From positions 62,001 to 126,000 of the forward strand of contig NZ_FQXT01000003.1 of assembly GCF_900130045.1 (NCBI RefSeq): a DNA stretch of 64,000 nucleotides, in the 5' to 3' direction. Positions 8,487-17,466 of the stretch are shown piece after piece. Under the pieces are notes generated by a model. It saw nothing but the letters and a program-made list of their open reading frames with translations. It ran no database searches and had not been told where the DNA came from. Position 1 is the stretch's first letter. Each line of letters opens with the position of its first letter. The DNA is from Leeuwenhoekiella palythoae (GTDB lineage Bacteria; Bacteroidota; Bacteroidia; Flavobacteriales; Flavobacteriaceae). A program made the position numbers and the translations under genes.

Positions 8487-9494
8487 ATGAGATTGAAAAT
8501 AAAAGCATTTTTTGCTTTGATACTGTGCTTCAATTTGTACAGCGCGCTTTTGGCACAAACGAGCACTAATTTTAAAATTCTATTTGGTTCGTGTAATAAG
8601 GTTGATTTGCCTAATCCGTTTTGGGAAGATATGACGGCTCGCAACGCTGACCTTTTTATTTGGGGCGGCGATGTGATCTATGCAGATACTGAAGATATGG
8701 ATAAAATGAAAGCAATGTATGCTGAACAATTAGCCAATACCGCGTACCGCAATTTTATTGAAGAGCTACCGGTTATGGGCACGTGGGATGATCACGATTA
8801 TGGCATTAATGATGGTGGAGCAGCCTATGCTAAAAAGCAGCAAAGTCAGCAGTTGTTCTTAGATTTTATAGGAACTGCTAAAGATGCTCCTGCGCGTAGG
8901 AGAGAAGGCGTATATGCCGCCAGAACCTTTGTTAAGGCCGGTAAAACCATCAAAATTATTGTACTTGATACTCGGTATTTTAGAACCGACTTAGCACCTT
9001 CAATCAATCCCGAAAAGCGGTATCGAAAAATTAAAAGAGGAACCATTTTAGGTGAAACGCAATGGGAGTGGTTTAAGGAGGAGCTCGCTGAGCCCACAGA
9101 TTTTACTATTATAATGAGTAGCATTCAGCTGCTGAGCGCTCAACATGGTTTTGAAACTTGGGGAAATCTGCCTAAAGAGGTGAAACGTTTTGAAAAGGCC
9201 TTGAATAAATCAAAGGCGCAGGCTGTTTTGGTTTTGAGTGGTGACCGTCATATTTCTGAATTCTCAAGGAAAAAAGTTAAAGGTCTGGATTACCCTTTGA
9301 TCGACTTTACATCTAGCGGACTTACGCACTCGTATACTGAATATGATGGGGAACCTAATAGGTATCGCGTAGGTAACGTAGTAAGCACCCGCAGTTATGG
9401 AATGGTAAATATTGACTTAGAATCGAATCGTATTGCTATGAAAATCATAGGAGTAGGGGGTGAAATCTTAGGTGAATTACAACAAGACTATTAA
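8487..9494 (+). CDS. Alkaline phosphatase D-like metallophosphoesterase
   Basis: A 335-residue exported protein: signal peptide about 1-23 (ending LLAQ), then PhoD-type metal motifs FGSCNK, WGGDVIYADTED, GTWDDHDYGIND and LSGDRHISEF. It should hydrolyse phosphoesters in the periplasm or outside the cell. The ATG at 8487 gives a clean signal peptide and follows a -7 box. It is divergent from nrnA with a 73-base gap. Confidence 0.88.
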   Translation: MRLKIKAFFALILCFNLYSALLAQTSTNFKILFGSCNKVDLPNPFWEDMTARNADLFIWGGDVIYADTEDMDKMKAMYAEQLANTAYRNFIEELPVMGTWDDHDYGINDGGAAYAKKQQSQQLFLDFIGTAKDAPARRREGVYAARTFVKAGKTIKIIVLDTRYFRTDLAPSINPEKRYRKIKRGTILGETQWEWFKEELAEPTDFTIIMSSIQLLSAQHGFETWGNLPKEVKRFEKALNKSKAQAVLVLSGDRHISEFSRKKVKGLDYPLIDFTSSGLTHSYTEYDGEPNRYRVGNVVSTRSYGMVNIDLESNRIAMKIIGVGGEILGELQQDY

Positions 9495-9531
9495 TAATCG
9501 TTAAGCCTTTAGCTATTGTAATTAAAAGAAT

Positions 9532-9539
9532 TACTTTTG
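9532..9539 (+). promoter_or_regulatory. Promoter -7 box for ndk
   Basis: TACTTTTG matches TAnnTTTG; TTTA about 20 bases upstream (9508-9511) is a weak -33 element. Confidence 0.55.
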
Positions 9540-9594
9540 CAGCGATTTTAAAAACAGAAAATTCCGCTTTAGCGAAATTATTAAAACACAAAAA

Positions 9595-10014
9595 ATGGCA
9601 ACAAACAGAACGTTTACCATGATTAAGCCCGATGCTGTTGAAGATGGACACATTGGAGCAATACTAGAAAAAATTACAGCTTCAGGATTTCGTATCGTAG
9701 CTTTAAAATTAACTCAAATGACTGTAGCAGATGCGCAAGAATTCTACGCAGTACACAGTGAGCGTCCTTTTTACGGAGAGCTTGTTGAGTTTATGAGCAG
9801 AGGTCCTATTGTTGCGGCTATCTTAGAAAAAGAAAATGCAGTTGAAGATTTTAGAACCCTTATAGGTGCTACTAACCCTGCTGATGCTGCAGAAGGAACA
9901 ATCAGAAAAATGTATGCTAAGTCTGTAGGAGAAAACGCAGTTCACGGAAGTGACAGCGATGAAAATGCAGCAATTGAAGGTGCATTTCACTTTTCAGGAA
10001 GAGAGATGTTCTAA
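9595..10014 (+). CDS. ndk: Nucleoside diphosphate kinase
   Basis: A 139-residue enzyme transferring the gamma phosphate between nucleoside triphosphates and diphosphates. The catalytic His117 sits in NAVHGSDS; the N-terminal FTMIKPDAV and the middle [10 protein letters not shown] are family marks. Length is typical. A 5' leader of about 50 bases contains the A-rich sequence usual before Bacteroidetes starts. Downstream lie a structured element and a terminator. Confidence 0.96.
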   Translation: MATNRTFTMIKPDAVEDGHIGAILEKITASGFRIVALKLTQMTVADAQEFYAVHSERPFYGELVEFMSRGPIVAAILEKENAVEDFRTLIGATNPADAAEGTIRKMYAKSVGENAVHGSDSDENAAIEGAFHFSGREMF

Positions 10015-10023
10015 TACAATTAG

Positions 10024-10084
10024 AATTTGAAATATTTACTCAAGGCAGAGCACTTGAGCTATTGCTAGTAATAAATTTCAAATT
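10024..10084. other. Structured element in the ndk 3' region
   Basis: Outer arms AATTTGAAAT (10024-10033) and ATTTCAAATT (10075-10084) are perfectly complementary, and inside them CTCAAG (10039-10044) pairs with CTTGAG (10053-10058). This could be a nested hairpin in the ndk 3' UTR or a small RNA processed from it. It is separate from the terminator about 45 bases further on. Confidence 0.55.
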
Positions 10085-10124
10085 TTAGGCAAGCCTAGAT
10101 AGGTTAATCTCTTTGGCGGTGTCA

Positions 10125-10157
10125 ATAAAAAAAGTGGCTCAGTGAGCCGCTTTTTTT
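10125..10157. terminator. Terminator between ndk and DUF721 gene
   Basis: Stem AGTGGCTC/GAGCCGCT with loop AGT (one T.C mismatch), A-run left, T7 right; it can serve both convergent genes. Confidence 0.85.
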
Positions 10158-10168
10158 ATGGTCTAGAA

Positions 10169-10465
10169 CTACCTTAAAACAAGTTTTGTAATAATTTCTT
10201 TGCCCAATTCTTCATTAAGATTGCGCATAATTTTTTCTTTCCCATAACTCAGTTCTTCGCGCAATACAGACGAACTTAATTGCACTATGAGTCGGTCGTT
10301 ATCCAGCTTGATCTGTGTGGTGTATTTTGCTATTGCCGGGCCCATCACATCGCGCCACGCATCGGCGACATTGACTTTATCAAAGCCTTTTTGTAGTTTA
10401 TTAGTTTCAACAAATGCTCCAAGTACATCTTTTATAGATTTAGGATCTGCGTCACGTTGTGCCAT
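10169..10465 (-). CDS. DUF721 (DciA-like) protein
   Basis: A 98-residue protein with the DUF721 pattern: FDKVNVADAWRDVMGPAIAKYT followed by a strand-rich segment (IKLDNDRLIVQLSSSVLREEL) and a C-terminal helix. DUF721 includes DciA, a loader of the replicative helicase DnaB in bacteria without DnaC/DnaI. Being in the recF operon agrees with a replication role, but the function of the flavobacterial form is inferred. Its ATG overlaps the preceding stop (TAATG). Confidence 0.78.
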   Translation of the reverse strand: MAQRDADPKSIKDVLGAFVETNKLQKGFDKVNVADAWRDVMGPAIAKYTTQIKLDNDRLIVQLSSSVLREELSYGKEKIMRNLNEELGKEIITKLVLR

Positions 10466-10887
10466 TAATCGGTAATATTTATTTTTTCAAATTTTTTATA
10501 AGAATAGATCATTCCGCGATCGTTTTTAACTTTAAGACGTTCGCCGTTTGCTTCCAGAACCGTCTCTGTCCATTCAGCAAAAGGGGTGCTGTAGTTTAAA
10601 CGTAGGGAGTCATCTATTATTCTAACTGTTATTTTTTCTTGTGTTTCACTGTTTACAAAAGTCCCGTCAATACGCGGAAGCACTTTGGTCCTAAATCCTA
10701 CAGAATCCTCAATCTCAATATAGTCTACGCGCTCGTTAAATTTGTAGCCTCTATCCTCGCCATACGGCGTTTCAACCTTTTCAATTTCCCAATAGCCATT
10801 CAGATGTTGCAATTGCGCCTTAGGATCGTTTTTTTCACAGGAAATTAAAGTAAGTATTACAAGTATAAAGAATCCGATTTTCTTCAA
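10465..10887 (-). CDS. Small lipocalin-like lipoprotein
   Basis: A 140-residue lipoprotein: signal with LTLISC (Cys17), then [13 protein letters not shown], the kind of opening seen in Bacteroidetes lipocalin-like lipoproteins, and a beta-rich body. No catalytic motif is visible and the function is unknown. The start must be TTG at 10887, because no ATG precedes the signal peptide; this TTG overlaps the recF stop (TTGA). The stop overlaps the DUF721 start by one base. The tight overlap ties this lipoprotein to recF and the DUF721 gene. Confidence 0.75.
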   Translation of the reverse strand: MKKIGFFILVILTLISCEKNDPKAQLQHLNGYWEIEKVETPYGEDRGYKFNERVDYIEIEDSVGFRTKVLPRIDGTFVNSETQEKITVRIIDDSLRLNYSTPFAEWTETVLEANGERLKVKNDRGMIYSYKKFEKINITD

Positions 10888-11963
10888 AGTTTAAAAAGTT
10901 TATAGGTTTGATGAATTTCTTTTACAATAGCTTCAGTACGATCAGCGTGCGTATCACTTATAAAGAGTTGGCCAAAATTATCATCATTAACCAAGTCGAT
11001 AATTTGCGTCACCCTGCTTTCGTCTAATTTATCAAAAATATCATCTAGTAATAAGATTGGGGTCGTATTGCTTTGTGCTTTGATAAAATCAAATTGTGCT
11101 AGTTTTAATGCAATGAGATATGATTTTTGCTGGCCCTGACTACCAAATTTCTTAATAGGATGGCTTTCAATTTTAAAACTCAGATCGTCGCGGTGTGTGC
11201 CTACACTTGTATATTGTAAGGCACGGTCTTTCTTGAGGTTTTCTTCAAATAATTGACTTAAAGGAGCATCGTTAAGCTGACTTTTGTATTTCAGTTTTAC
11301 CGCCTCTTTATCTCCGCTTATTGCTGCATATCGCTTTTTAAATATGGGAGTAAAGTCTTCTAAGAACTTCGTGCGCTTTTTGTGCAGCACCGTTCCCAAT
11401 TCGTGCATTTGTTGATTGTAAATAGAAAGTGTATCAGCATTGAACGTATGATTAGCGTTAAAGTATTTGAGTAACGCATTCCGTTGAGAAAGTGTTTTGT
11501 TATACTTTATAAGAGTATCTAAATAGGCTTTATCACTTTGAGAGATCACACCATCCATAAATTTCCGGCGGGTTTCACTTCCTTCGATGATCAAATCCCG
11601 ATCTGCAGGCGAAATTATCACTAAAGGTAAAAAACCAATATGGTCTGAAAATCGCTCATAGATCTTGCCGTTGCGTTTGATCACTTTTTTTTGCCCACGC
11701 TTGGCACTTACGATTACTTTTTCATCCCGATCGTTTTTGTCATAAATACCGTCGATCACAAAAAAATCAGCTTGGTGATTAATATTCTGAGTAGTAATTG
11801 GATTAAAATAGCTTTTGCCAAAGCTTAAATGGTAAATCGCATCAAGCACATTAGTTTTTCCTACGCCATTATTACCCACAAAACAGTTAATTTTAGCATC
11901 TAATGTAAAGGATGCAGATTCAAAATTTTTATAGTTAATAAGCGATAAGGCTTTAAGAATCAT
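10884..11963 (-). CDS. recF: DNA replication/repair protein RecF
   Basis: A 359-residue SMC-like ATPase. Walker A is GNNGVGKTN (about 30-38), the signature region is [11 protein letters not shown], and Walker B is [12 protein letters not shown]. RecF loads RecA at single-strand gaps with RecO and RecR. I choose the ATG at 11963 over a TTG two codons upstream. It heads a minus-strand operon with a lipoprotein and a DUF721 gene, and is divergent from the TPR protein. Confidence 0.94.
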   Translation of the reverse strand: MILKALSLINYKNFESASFTLDAKINCFVGNNGVGKTNVLDAIYHLSFGKSYFNPITTQNINHQADFFVIDGIYDKNDRDEKVIVSAKRGQKKVIKRNGKIYERFSDHIGFLPLVIISPADRDLIIEGSETRRKFMDGVISQSDKAYLDTLIKYNKTLSQRNALLKYFNANHTFNADTLSIYNQQMHELGTVLHKKRTKFLEDFTPIFKKRYAAISGDKEAVKLKYKSQLNDAPLSQLFEENLKKDRALQYTSVGTHRDDLSFKIESHPIKKFGSQGQQKSYLIALKLAQFDFIKAQSNTTPILLLDDIFDKLDESRVTQIIDLVNDDNFGQLFISDTHADRTEAIVKEIHQTYKLFKL

Positions 11964-12087
11964 AGTCAAAAATGAGGTTTGAAACGCGCTAAACCCTTGA
12001 TAAATAAAGGTTTGTTCTGGTGTGGTAGCGCTTGCAAATTATTGAAAAATAACAAAACAATACGCTATTAATATTCAATAAAAATTT

Positions 12088-12095
12088 TATTTTTG
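12088..12095 (+). promoter_or_regulatory. Promoter -7 box for the TPR protein-ribH operon
   Basis: TATTTTTG matches TAnnTTTG, 20 bases before the ATG at 12116. Confidence 0.55.
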
Positions 12096-12115
12096 CGCCC
12101 AACAAAAGTTAAAGT

Positions 12116-12880
12116 ATGGCAACATATCAAAAAAGAGGTTATAAACCCAAGACTAAAGAAGAAGTAGAGGAGCATGTGCAAGAAGAAAGCACAACTGCAG
12201 AAGTTTTTGAATCACTAGATGAAGGTGCTTCAAAAACCGAAGCTTGGGTAGAAAATAACCAGAAGCCAATTTTTATTGGTATTGCTGTTATCGTTGTTGC
12301 CGTTTTAGGTTACTTGGCGTTTGAAAAATTCATTCAAGAGCCTAAAGAACTTGAAGCGTCAAACGAGATGTATCAAGCACAAAACTATTTTAACGAAGCT
12401 GTAGAAGGTAGCGTAGCAAAAGATTCTCTTTTCAATCTTGCGCTTTCTGGAGGTGAAGGTAAATATGGATTCTTAGATATTATTGATAACTACGGAAGCA
12501 CAAAAGCAGGGAACCTTGCACATTATTATGCGGGGATGGCGTATCTGAATACAAATAAGTATCAAGAGGCAATAGATCAATTAGATGCTTTTGAAAGCGA
12601 AGATGCGATGTTAGCGCCTCTAGCTAAAGGAGCGATCGGTGATGCATTTATGCAGCTTGATCAACCTGAAGAAGCCTTGTCTTATTATGAAGAAGCAGCA
12701 TCTAAAAGTGAAAATAACTTTGTTGCACCGCGTTTCTTATTAAAAGCAGCAAAGGTTGCTATTTCTTTAGATGAAAATGATAAAGCTGTTTCTTTCTTAA
12801 ATAGAATTGAAGAAGATTATAGCGAATCTGCAGAAGCTGGTGAAGTACCTCTTTTGTTAGGCGTTGCAGGTGCTGAATAA
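12116..12880 (+). CDS. Membrane-anchored tetratricopeptide protein
   Basis: A 254-residue protein: charged cytoplasmic N terminus (1-50), one transmembrane helix (about 51-70, PIFIGIAVIVVAVLGYLAF), then helical repeats with TPR character (LAHYYAGMAYLNTNKYQEAI, AIGDAFMQLDQPEEALSYYE). The layout resembles YfgM of E. coli, a periplasmic partner of the SecYEG machinery, but similarity is structural only. It is 14 bases upstream of ribH and shares its promoter. Confidence 0.8.
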   Translation: MATYQKRGYKPKTKEEVEEHVQEESTTAEVFESLDEGASKTEAWVENNQKPIFIGIAVIVVAVLGYLAFEKFIQEPKELEASNEMYQAQNYFNEAVEGSVAKDSLFNLALSGGEGKYGFLDIIDNYGSTKAGNLAHYYAGMAYLNTNKYQEAIDQLDAFESEDAMLAPLAKGAIGDAFMQLDQPEEALSYYEEAASKSENNFVAPRFLLKAAKVAISLDENDKAVSFLNRIEEDYSESAEAGEVPLLLGVAGAE

Positions 12881-12894
12881 TTAAAAATATAAAT

Positions 12895-13386
12895 ATGGCT
12901 ACAACAGACTTGTCTGTTTACGATAAAGCAACAATCCCAAATGCGAAAGATTTTCGGTTTGGGATTGTTGTTTCAGAATGGAATGATAAAATCACCGAAG
13001 GTCTTTTTCAAGGTGCTTTTGACACGTTTATAGACTGCGGTGTAAAAAAGGAAAACATCGTAAGATGGAATGTTCCCGGAAGTTTTGAATTGATCTATGG
13101 TTGCAAAAAAATGCAACAGAGTTACGATATGCTTGATGCTGTTATCGCAGTTGGAAGCGTGATTCAAGGGCAGACCAAGCATTTTGATTTTGTTTGTGAA
13201 GGCGTAACGCAAGGGATCAAAGATCTCAATATTCAAAGTGATATTCCTGTGATTTTCTGCGTACTTACTGATAACACGATGCAGCAGGCTGTAGACCGTA
13301 GTGGTGGTCAGCACGGAAATAAAGGAGTTGAGGCTGCTGTGGCTGCGATCAAAATGGCGCAACTGCGCAAAGACGCCCGTTTTTAA
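12895..13386 (+). CDS. ribH: 6,7-dimethyl-8-ribityllumazine synthase
   Basis: A 163-residue enzyme joining the ribulose-derived four-carbon unit to the pyrimidine in riboflavin synthesis. Family motifs are NVPGSFELIYG, AVGSVIQGQTKHFDFV (with the catalytic His) and a C-terminal segment with GNKGVEAAVAAI. It probably assembles as an icosahedral or pentameric shell. No other riboflavin genes are adjacent. Confidence 0.95.
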   Translation: MATTDLSVYDKATIPNAKDFRFGIVVSEWNDKITEGLFQGAFDTFIDCGVKKENIVRWNVPGSFELIYGCKKMQQSYDMLDAVIAVGSVIQGQTKHFDFVCEGVTQGIKDLNIQSDIPVIFCVLTDNTMQQAVDRSGGQHGNKGVEAAVAAIKMAQLRKDARF

Positions 13387-13471
13387 AAAGAATTCTCTAT
13401 ATTCTTAGTTGGAATGCTTTTTGTATTTCACATCTAAGAGAAAGTTGTTTTTATACGCTTTCCTTTTATTG

Positions 13472-13479
13472 TAACTTTG
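13472..13479 (+). promoter_or_regulatory. Promoter -7 box for the small membrane protein gene
   Basis: TAACTTTG matches TAnnTTTG, with TTTT about 20 bases upstream; 13 bases before the ATG. Confidence 0.55.
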
Positions 13480-13492
13480 AAATTTAGGAATT

Positions 13493-13771
13493 ATGGGAGT
13501 TTTAAAAACACGCAAAAACAAGAAATACAGCTACAGTCCTCGCTATTACGAGGGAGAAGGGAGTCCGTTTAAATTAGAGTCAAAATTTGATCAGTACCGT
13601 AAGGCTACCTTAGAGAATAAAGGTCTTAAGAAAAAGTTCACTACGGCCTTGGACGACTTTAAATACAATAAAGATGAACGGGCAAACAAGATTACGTTGA
13701 TCATCTTAATGGTTCTTGTATTTCTCTTTTTATACATCATCGACTTTGATCTAAGTATATTTTTTGGCTAG
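13493..13771 (+). CDS. Small membrane protein next to ribH
   Basis: A 92-residue protein: basic, tyrosine-rich N-terminal two thirds (KTRKNKKYSYSPRYYEGEG) and one C-terminal transmembrane helix (about 68-88, TLIILMVLVFLFLYIIDF). It is a conserved type in Flavobacteriaceae by my recollection. Such proteins are sometimes labelled riboflavin synthase beta subunit, which nothing in the sequence supports. It has its own -7 box. The function is unknown; the N terminus faces the cytoplasm by the positive-inside rule. Confidence 0.72.
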   Translation: MGVLKTRKNKKYSYSPRYYEGEGSPFKLESKFDQYRKATLENKGLKKKFTTALDDFKYNKDERANKITLIILMVLVFLFLYIIDFDLSIFFG

Positions 13772-13872
13772 TTGTTGCTTCCCATAAACCGTATCGATTA
13801 AAAATTTTCCACACCCATTTCCGTCAGCTTTATTTTGCTGAACGTTTATGGGTGTTTATGTAAAACTACCAG

Positions 13873-15759
13873 ATGTCTGATATCATAAAACTTTTACCTG
13901 ATCACGTTGCCAACCAGATTGCTGCTGGAGAAGTAGTGCAGCGGCCGGCCTCGGTGGTAAAAGAGTTATTAGAAAACGCCATAGATGCAGGGGCAACCAC
14001 CATTAAATTAGTGGTTAAAGATGCCGGAAGAACCTTAATACAGGTCATTGACGACGGAAAGGGTATGAGTCCCACAGATGCTCGTTTGAGTTTTGAGCGT
14101 CATGCTACTTCAAAAATCATTGCTGCAGATGATCTCTTTGCGTTAAGCACTAAAGGGTTTAGAGGGGAAGCCTTAGCTTCCATCGCTGCGGTAGCACACG
14201 TAGATCTCAAAACCAAGCCCGAAGATGAAGAGGTAGGAACGCGTATTGAGATTGAAGGAAGTACGATAAAAAATCAAGAGGTCTGTGCAGCGCCTAAAGG
14301 AACTTCGATAGCGGTAAAAAATTTGTTTTTTAATATTCCCGCAAGGCGGAATTTTTTAAAATCAGATGCTGTTGAATTACGGCATGTGATTGACGAATTT
14401 CAGCGCGTAGCCTTGGCACACGAGGCGATTGCATTTGTGCTGTATCACAATGATAGCGAACTCTTCAACCTTCCTAAAACGAATAAGCGTCAGCGTATCG
14501 TGGGAGTTTTCGGCCCTAAAACAAATGAGAAATTGGTTCCTGTTTCTGAAGAAACAGAAATTGTAAATATCGACGGGTTTATCATTAAACCTGAGTTTTC
14601 AAAAAAAACCAAAGGAGAGCAGTTTTTCTTTGTAAACGATCGCTTTATTAAGCATCCTTATCTTAACCATTCGGTTAGTGCGGCGTTTGATGGTTTGCTT
14701 CCTGATCGCGCTCGTGCGAGTTATTTTATCTATTTAAAAGTAAATCCTAAAACCATTGATATCAATATTCACCCTACTAAAACTGAGGTGAAGTTTGAAG
14801 ATGAGCAAGCGATCTATACTCTTTTAAGAGCTGCCGTTAAGCACAGTCTGGGGCAGTTTAATATCGCGCCGATTCTTGATTTTAATCGAGAGTCAAATAT
14901 GGATACACCATACTCGTACAAGAACAAGGAAGCTCAAGTGCCTAAAGTCGAAGTGGATCGTCATTTTAATCCATTTGAGCAAGAGCAGAAAGTGAAGACG
15001 AGCGGTTTTAGCAGTGCGCCAACTTACGAAAAGAAAAGTGCTGCCGGCTGGGAAAATTTGTATGCCGGACTTGATAGAAAAAACGACACCAGCAATTTTA
15101 GTCACGTTGAAATTGAAAACGAGCCGGAGGCCGAATCGCTTTTTGTAGAACAGGAAAGTAAAGGCTTTAGTGAGGCTAAGGAGACCGAAAGTGATTCGGC
15201 AAACACCTATCAATTACACAATAAATATATTGTAAGCGCGATTAAAAGTGGGATGATGCTCATAGACCAGAGTCGAGCGCATCAGCGGGTATTGTATGAA
15301 GAATTCCTTCGGAATATTACCGTAAAAGAATCGGTAAGTCAGCAGTTGTTGTTTCCGCTGCGTTTAGATTTTTCAGCTTCAGAAATTGATATTTTAAAAG
15401 AATTGAAAGATTCTTTAGAAAATACAGGCTTCGCCTTAAGTATGCCTGAGGCCGGCGTTTTAGAAGTTTCAGGAATTCCTGCGAGTATTCAAGAAAGTGA
15501 GGTTTCTATAGTGTTAGAGCAACTTTTAAGCGACGTGGAACAAGAGGTTCCGGATACCGGTTTTAGCCAGACGGATGTGCTTGCCAAGAGTATGGCAAAA
15601 AGTATGGCGGTGAAAACCGGTGAAAAGTTAGATGAGCTTTCTAGAGAGCATTTAGTAAATAAACTTTTTGCGTGTACAGAGCCAACCTTATCTCCTTTTC
15701 TTAAAAAAACGTTTATTACGCTTACAATAGACGAGCTGGATCGTAAATTTAACGCATAA
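13873..15759 (+). CDS. mutL: DNA mismatch repair protein MutL
   Basis: A 628-residue protein. The N-terminal GHKL ATPase has ELLENAIDAGA, DDGKGM and TKGFRGEALASI; the transducer region has INIHPTKTEVKF. The C-terminal dimerisation domain starts near 445. The endonuclease motif DQHA(x)2E(x)4E of nicking MutL is seen here as DQSRAHQRVLYEE from Asp465, so its His and first Glu are replaced. The zinc-site motif CPHGRP also appears degenerate (FACTEPTLSP). It coordinates MutS-dependent repair; strand-nicking activity is doubtful. Confidence 0.94.
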   Translation: MSDIIKLLPDHVANQIAAGEVVQRPASVVKELLENAIDAGATTIKLVVKDAGRTLIQVIDDGKGMSPTDARLSFERHATSKIIAADDLFALSTKGFRGEALASIAAVAHVDLKTKPEDEEVGTRIEIEGSTIKNQEVCAAPKGTSIAVKNLFFNIPARRNFLKSDAVELRHVIDEFQRVALAHEAIAFVLYHNDSELFNLPKTNKRQRIVGVFGPKTNEKLVPVSEETEIVNIDGFIIKPEFSKKTKGEQFFFVNDRFIKHPYLNHSVSAAFDGLLPDRARASYFIYLKVNPKTIDINIHPTKTEVKFEDEQAIYTLLRAAVKHSLGQFNIAPILDFNRESNMDTPYSYKNKEAQVPKVEVDRHFNPFEQEQKVKTSGFSSAPTYEKKSAAGWENLYAGLDRKNDTSNFSHVEIENEPEAESLFVEQESKGFSEAKETESDSANTYQLHNKYIVSAIKSGMMLIDQSRAHQRVLYEEFLRNITVKESVSQQLLFPLRLDFSASEIDILKELKDSLENTGFALSMPEAGVLEVSGIPASIQESEVSIVLEQLLSDVEQEVPDTGFSQTDVLAKSMAKSMAVKTGEKLDELSREHLVNKLFACTEPTLSPFLKKTFITLTIDELDRKFNA

Positions 15760-15801
15760 TTAAAAGCGCTTGTGAGCGTTTAAACATTTCAAACCAGATT
15801 A

Positions 15802-16569
15802 ATGGGTAGAATAACCGAAACTGTAAAAGTACTTTTAATCATCAATGTGATCTTTTTTCTGGGGTCACAGTTTTTAATACCTAACGCAGTGCAACTGTTT
15901 GGACTGTGGTTCCCTGAAAATCCTAATTTCCATTTCTGGCAGCCGGTTACGCATATGTTTATGCACGATCAGAGTAGTATTTTTCATATTCTATTTAATA
16001 TGTATGCGCTTTGGGCTTTTGGTGGGCCGGTTGAACAATCCTTGGGACGTAATAAGTTTATTTTCTTTTATTTTTCAGCAGGATTGGGTGCAGCTTTGAT
16101 TCATACACTTGTGGGCTATTACCATTATCAAGCGGGGTATGAGGCTTTGATCAATGCAGGCTTAACGCCTTCAGAAATTAGTGATACCGTAAATAAAGCA
16201 TTTACGAGTATTCAACAATCTGGTCAGTACAGTTATCCTAATATTAATGAGCCGGACAAAGTGAGAGGAATGATCGAAGCATTTTCGACTTCGGCGGTGG
16301 GTGCTTCAGGAGCAATTTATGGTGTTTTAGTGGCCTTTGGAATGTTATTACCTAATGCTGAATTATTCTTAATTTTCTTACCAATTCCAATAAAAGCTAA
16401 GTTTTTTATCCCGGGATTGATCTTGCTCGATTTGTTTTCGGGAGTGACCGGTTTTTCAATATTTGGTGCAAACATTGCCAATTTTGCGCATATTGGTGGA
16501 GCGATATTTGGATTTATAATGATGTGGTATTGGAAAAAAAATAGTTTTAACGATAAACGCTGGTATTAA
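15802..16569 (+). CDS. Rhomboid intramembrane serine protease (first)
   Basis: A 255-residue polytopic membrane protein. The rhomboid catalytic Ser is in GASGAIYG and the catalytic His in AHIGGAIFG; the conserved early loop motif HMFMHDQSSIFHILFNMYAL is present. A soluble insertion (about 105-165) separates two membrane segments. It cleaves substrates within the membrane; the substrate is unknown. It is 3 bases upstream of a second rhomboid gene. A weak hairpin (about 15764-15784) lies between mutL and this gene, without a T-run, so co-transcription is possible. Confidence 0.92.
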   Translation: MGRITETVKVLLIINVIFFLGSQFLIPNAVQLFGLWFPENPNFHFWQPVTHMFMHDQSSIFHILFNMYALWAFGGPVEQSLGRNKFIFFYFSAGLGAALIHTLVGYYHYQAGYEALINAGLTPSEISDTVNKAFTSIQQSGQYSYPNINEPDKVRGMIEAFSTSAVGASGAIYGVLVAFGMLLPNAELFLIFLPIPIKAKFFIPGLILLDLFSGVTGFSIFGANIANFAHIGGAIFGFIMMWYWKKNSFNDKRWY

Positions 16570-16572
16570 TCT

Positions 16573-17466
16573 ATGGCAGGACCAAGCTTAAGTTATCAAT
16601 ACAAAACGGCTAATATTGTCGTAAAACTTATCGTGATCAACGTGTTGGTCTGGATAGGTTTTATGCTTTTAGAATGGATGCTGAATTCAGGATCTATTTT
16701 TAGTCAATGGTTTAGTTTACCTACAGACTTAAGCCGATTGCTCATTCAGCCGTGGTCTTTGTTAACGTATGCCTTTTTGCACGCAGGTTTTTGGCATATT
16801 TTCTGGAATATGCTTATCCTGTATTGGTTTGGTCAGATTGTGCTCAATCTTTTTACTGAAAAGCGTTTTCTAACTATTTATTTGTTAGGCGCATTGGCCG
16901 GAGGTGTGCTCTTTGTATTGGCTTATAATTTGTTTCCGGTTTTAATTACTTCAAGTGCGTATCTCGTAGGTGCAAGCGCAGCGGTAAGAGCCATAATGAT
17001 CTTTATTGCCGCATATACTCCAAATACTGAAGTCCGTGTGATATTTTTCAATGTCAAACTATGGCATATCGGTGTTTTTGTGGTACTTACAGATTTGATC
17101 CAAATACCAAGTTCAGGTAACGCAGGCGGACTATTGGCACACGTGGGTGGAGCTATTTTTGGCTATGTGTATGCACAGCAATTGAGTAAAGGTAATGACA
17201 TTGGTCTCTGGTGGGAGCGTCTAGCTGACCGTGTTGTAAATCTGTTTAAATCGAAGCCTAAGTCGGCTAAAAAAGCCAATATGAAAACGGTTTATAAGAA
17301 TCAGACCAATGCACAAAAACGCACGTATCGTTCGGGCTCTCGGGTTTCAAAAAATGAACAGCAAGCCCAAATAGATGCTATTCTTGATAAAATAAGCAAA
17401 AGTGGTTATGATAGCCTCTCTAAAGCAGAAAAAGATTTCTTATTTAAGGCCGGAAAAGACAATTGA
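16573..17466 (+). CDS. Rhomboid intramembrane serine protease (second)
   Basis: A 297-residue rhomboid with catalytic Ser in GASAAVRA, His in LAHVGGAIFG and the loop HAGFWHIFWNMLIL. Unlike the first copy it has a long basic cytoplasmic tail (about 215-297, KSKPKSAKKANMKTV...), which ends in a helical segment SKAEKDFLFKAGKDN. The two copies are tandem but clearly diverged. Its stop overlaps the next ATG (TGATG). Confidence 0.92.
   Translation: MAGPSLSYQYKTANIVVKLIVINVLVWIGFMLLEWMLNSGSIFSQWFSLPTDLSRLLIQPWSLLTYAFLHAGFWHIFWNMLILYWFGQIVLNLFTEKRFLTIYLLGALAGGVLFVLAYNLFPVLITSSAYLVGASAAVRAIMIFIAAYTPNTEVRVIFFNVKLWHIGVFVVLTDLIQIPSSGNAGGLLAHVGGAIFGYVYAQQLSKGNDIGLWWERLADRVVNLFKSKPKSAKKANMKTVYKNQTNAQKRTYRSGSRVSKNEQQAQIDAILDKISKSGYDSLSKAEKDFLFKAGKDN

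Noticed and set aside
10081-10098. TAGGCAAGCCTA as a further hairpin
   Set aside because: A 2-base loop is too tight for a stable hairpin; it could only be a weak DNA palindrome.
13493-13771. Riboflavin synthase beta subunit as a name for the small protein after ribH
   Set aside because: It is a basic protein with one membrane helix and no synthase motif; the true beta subunit-type protein is the upstream RibH.
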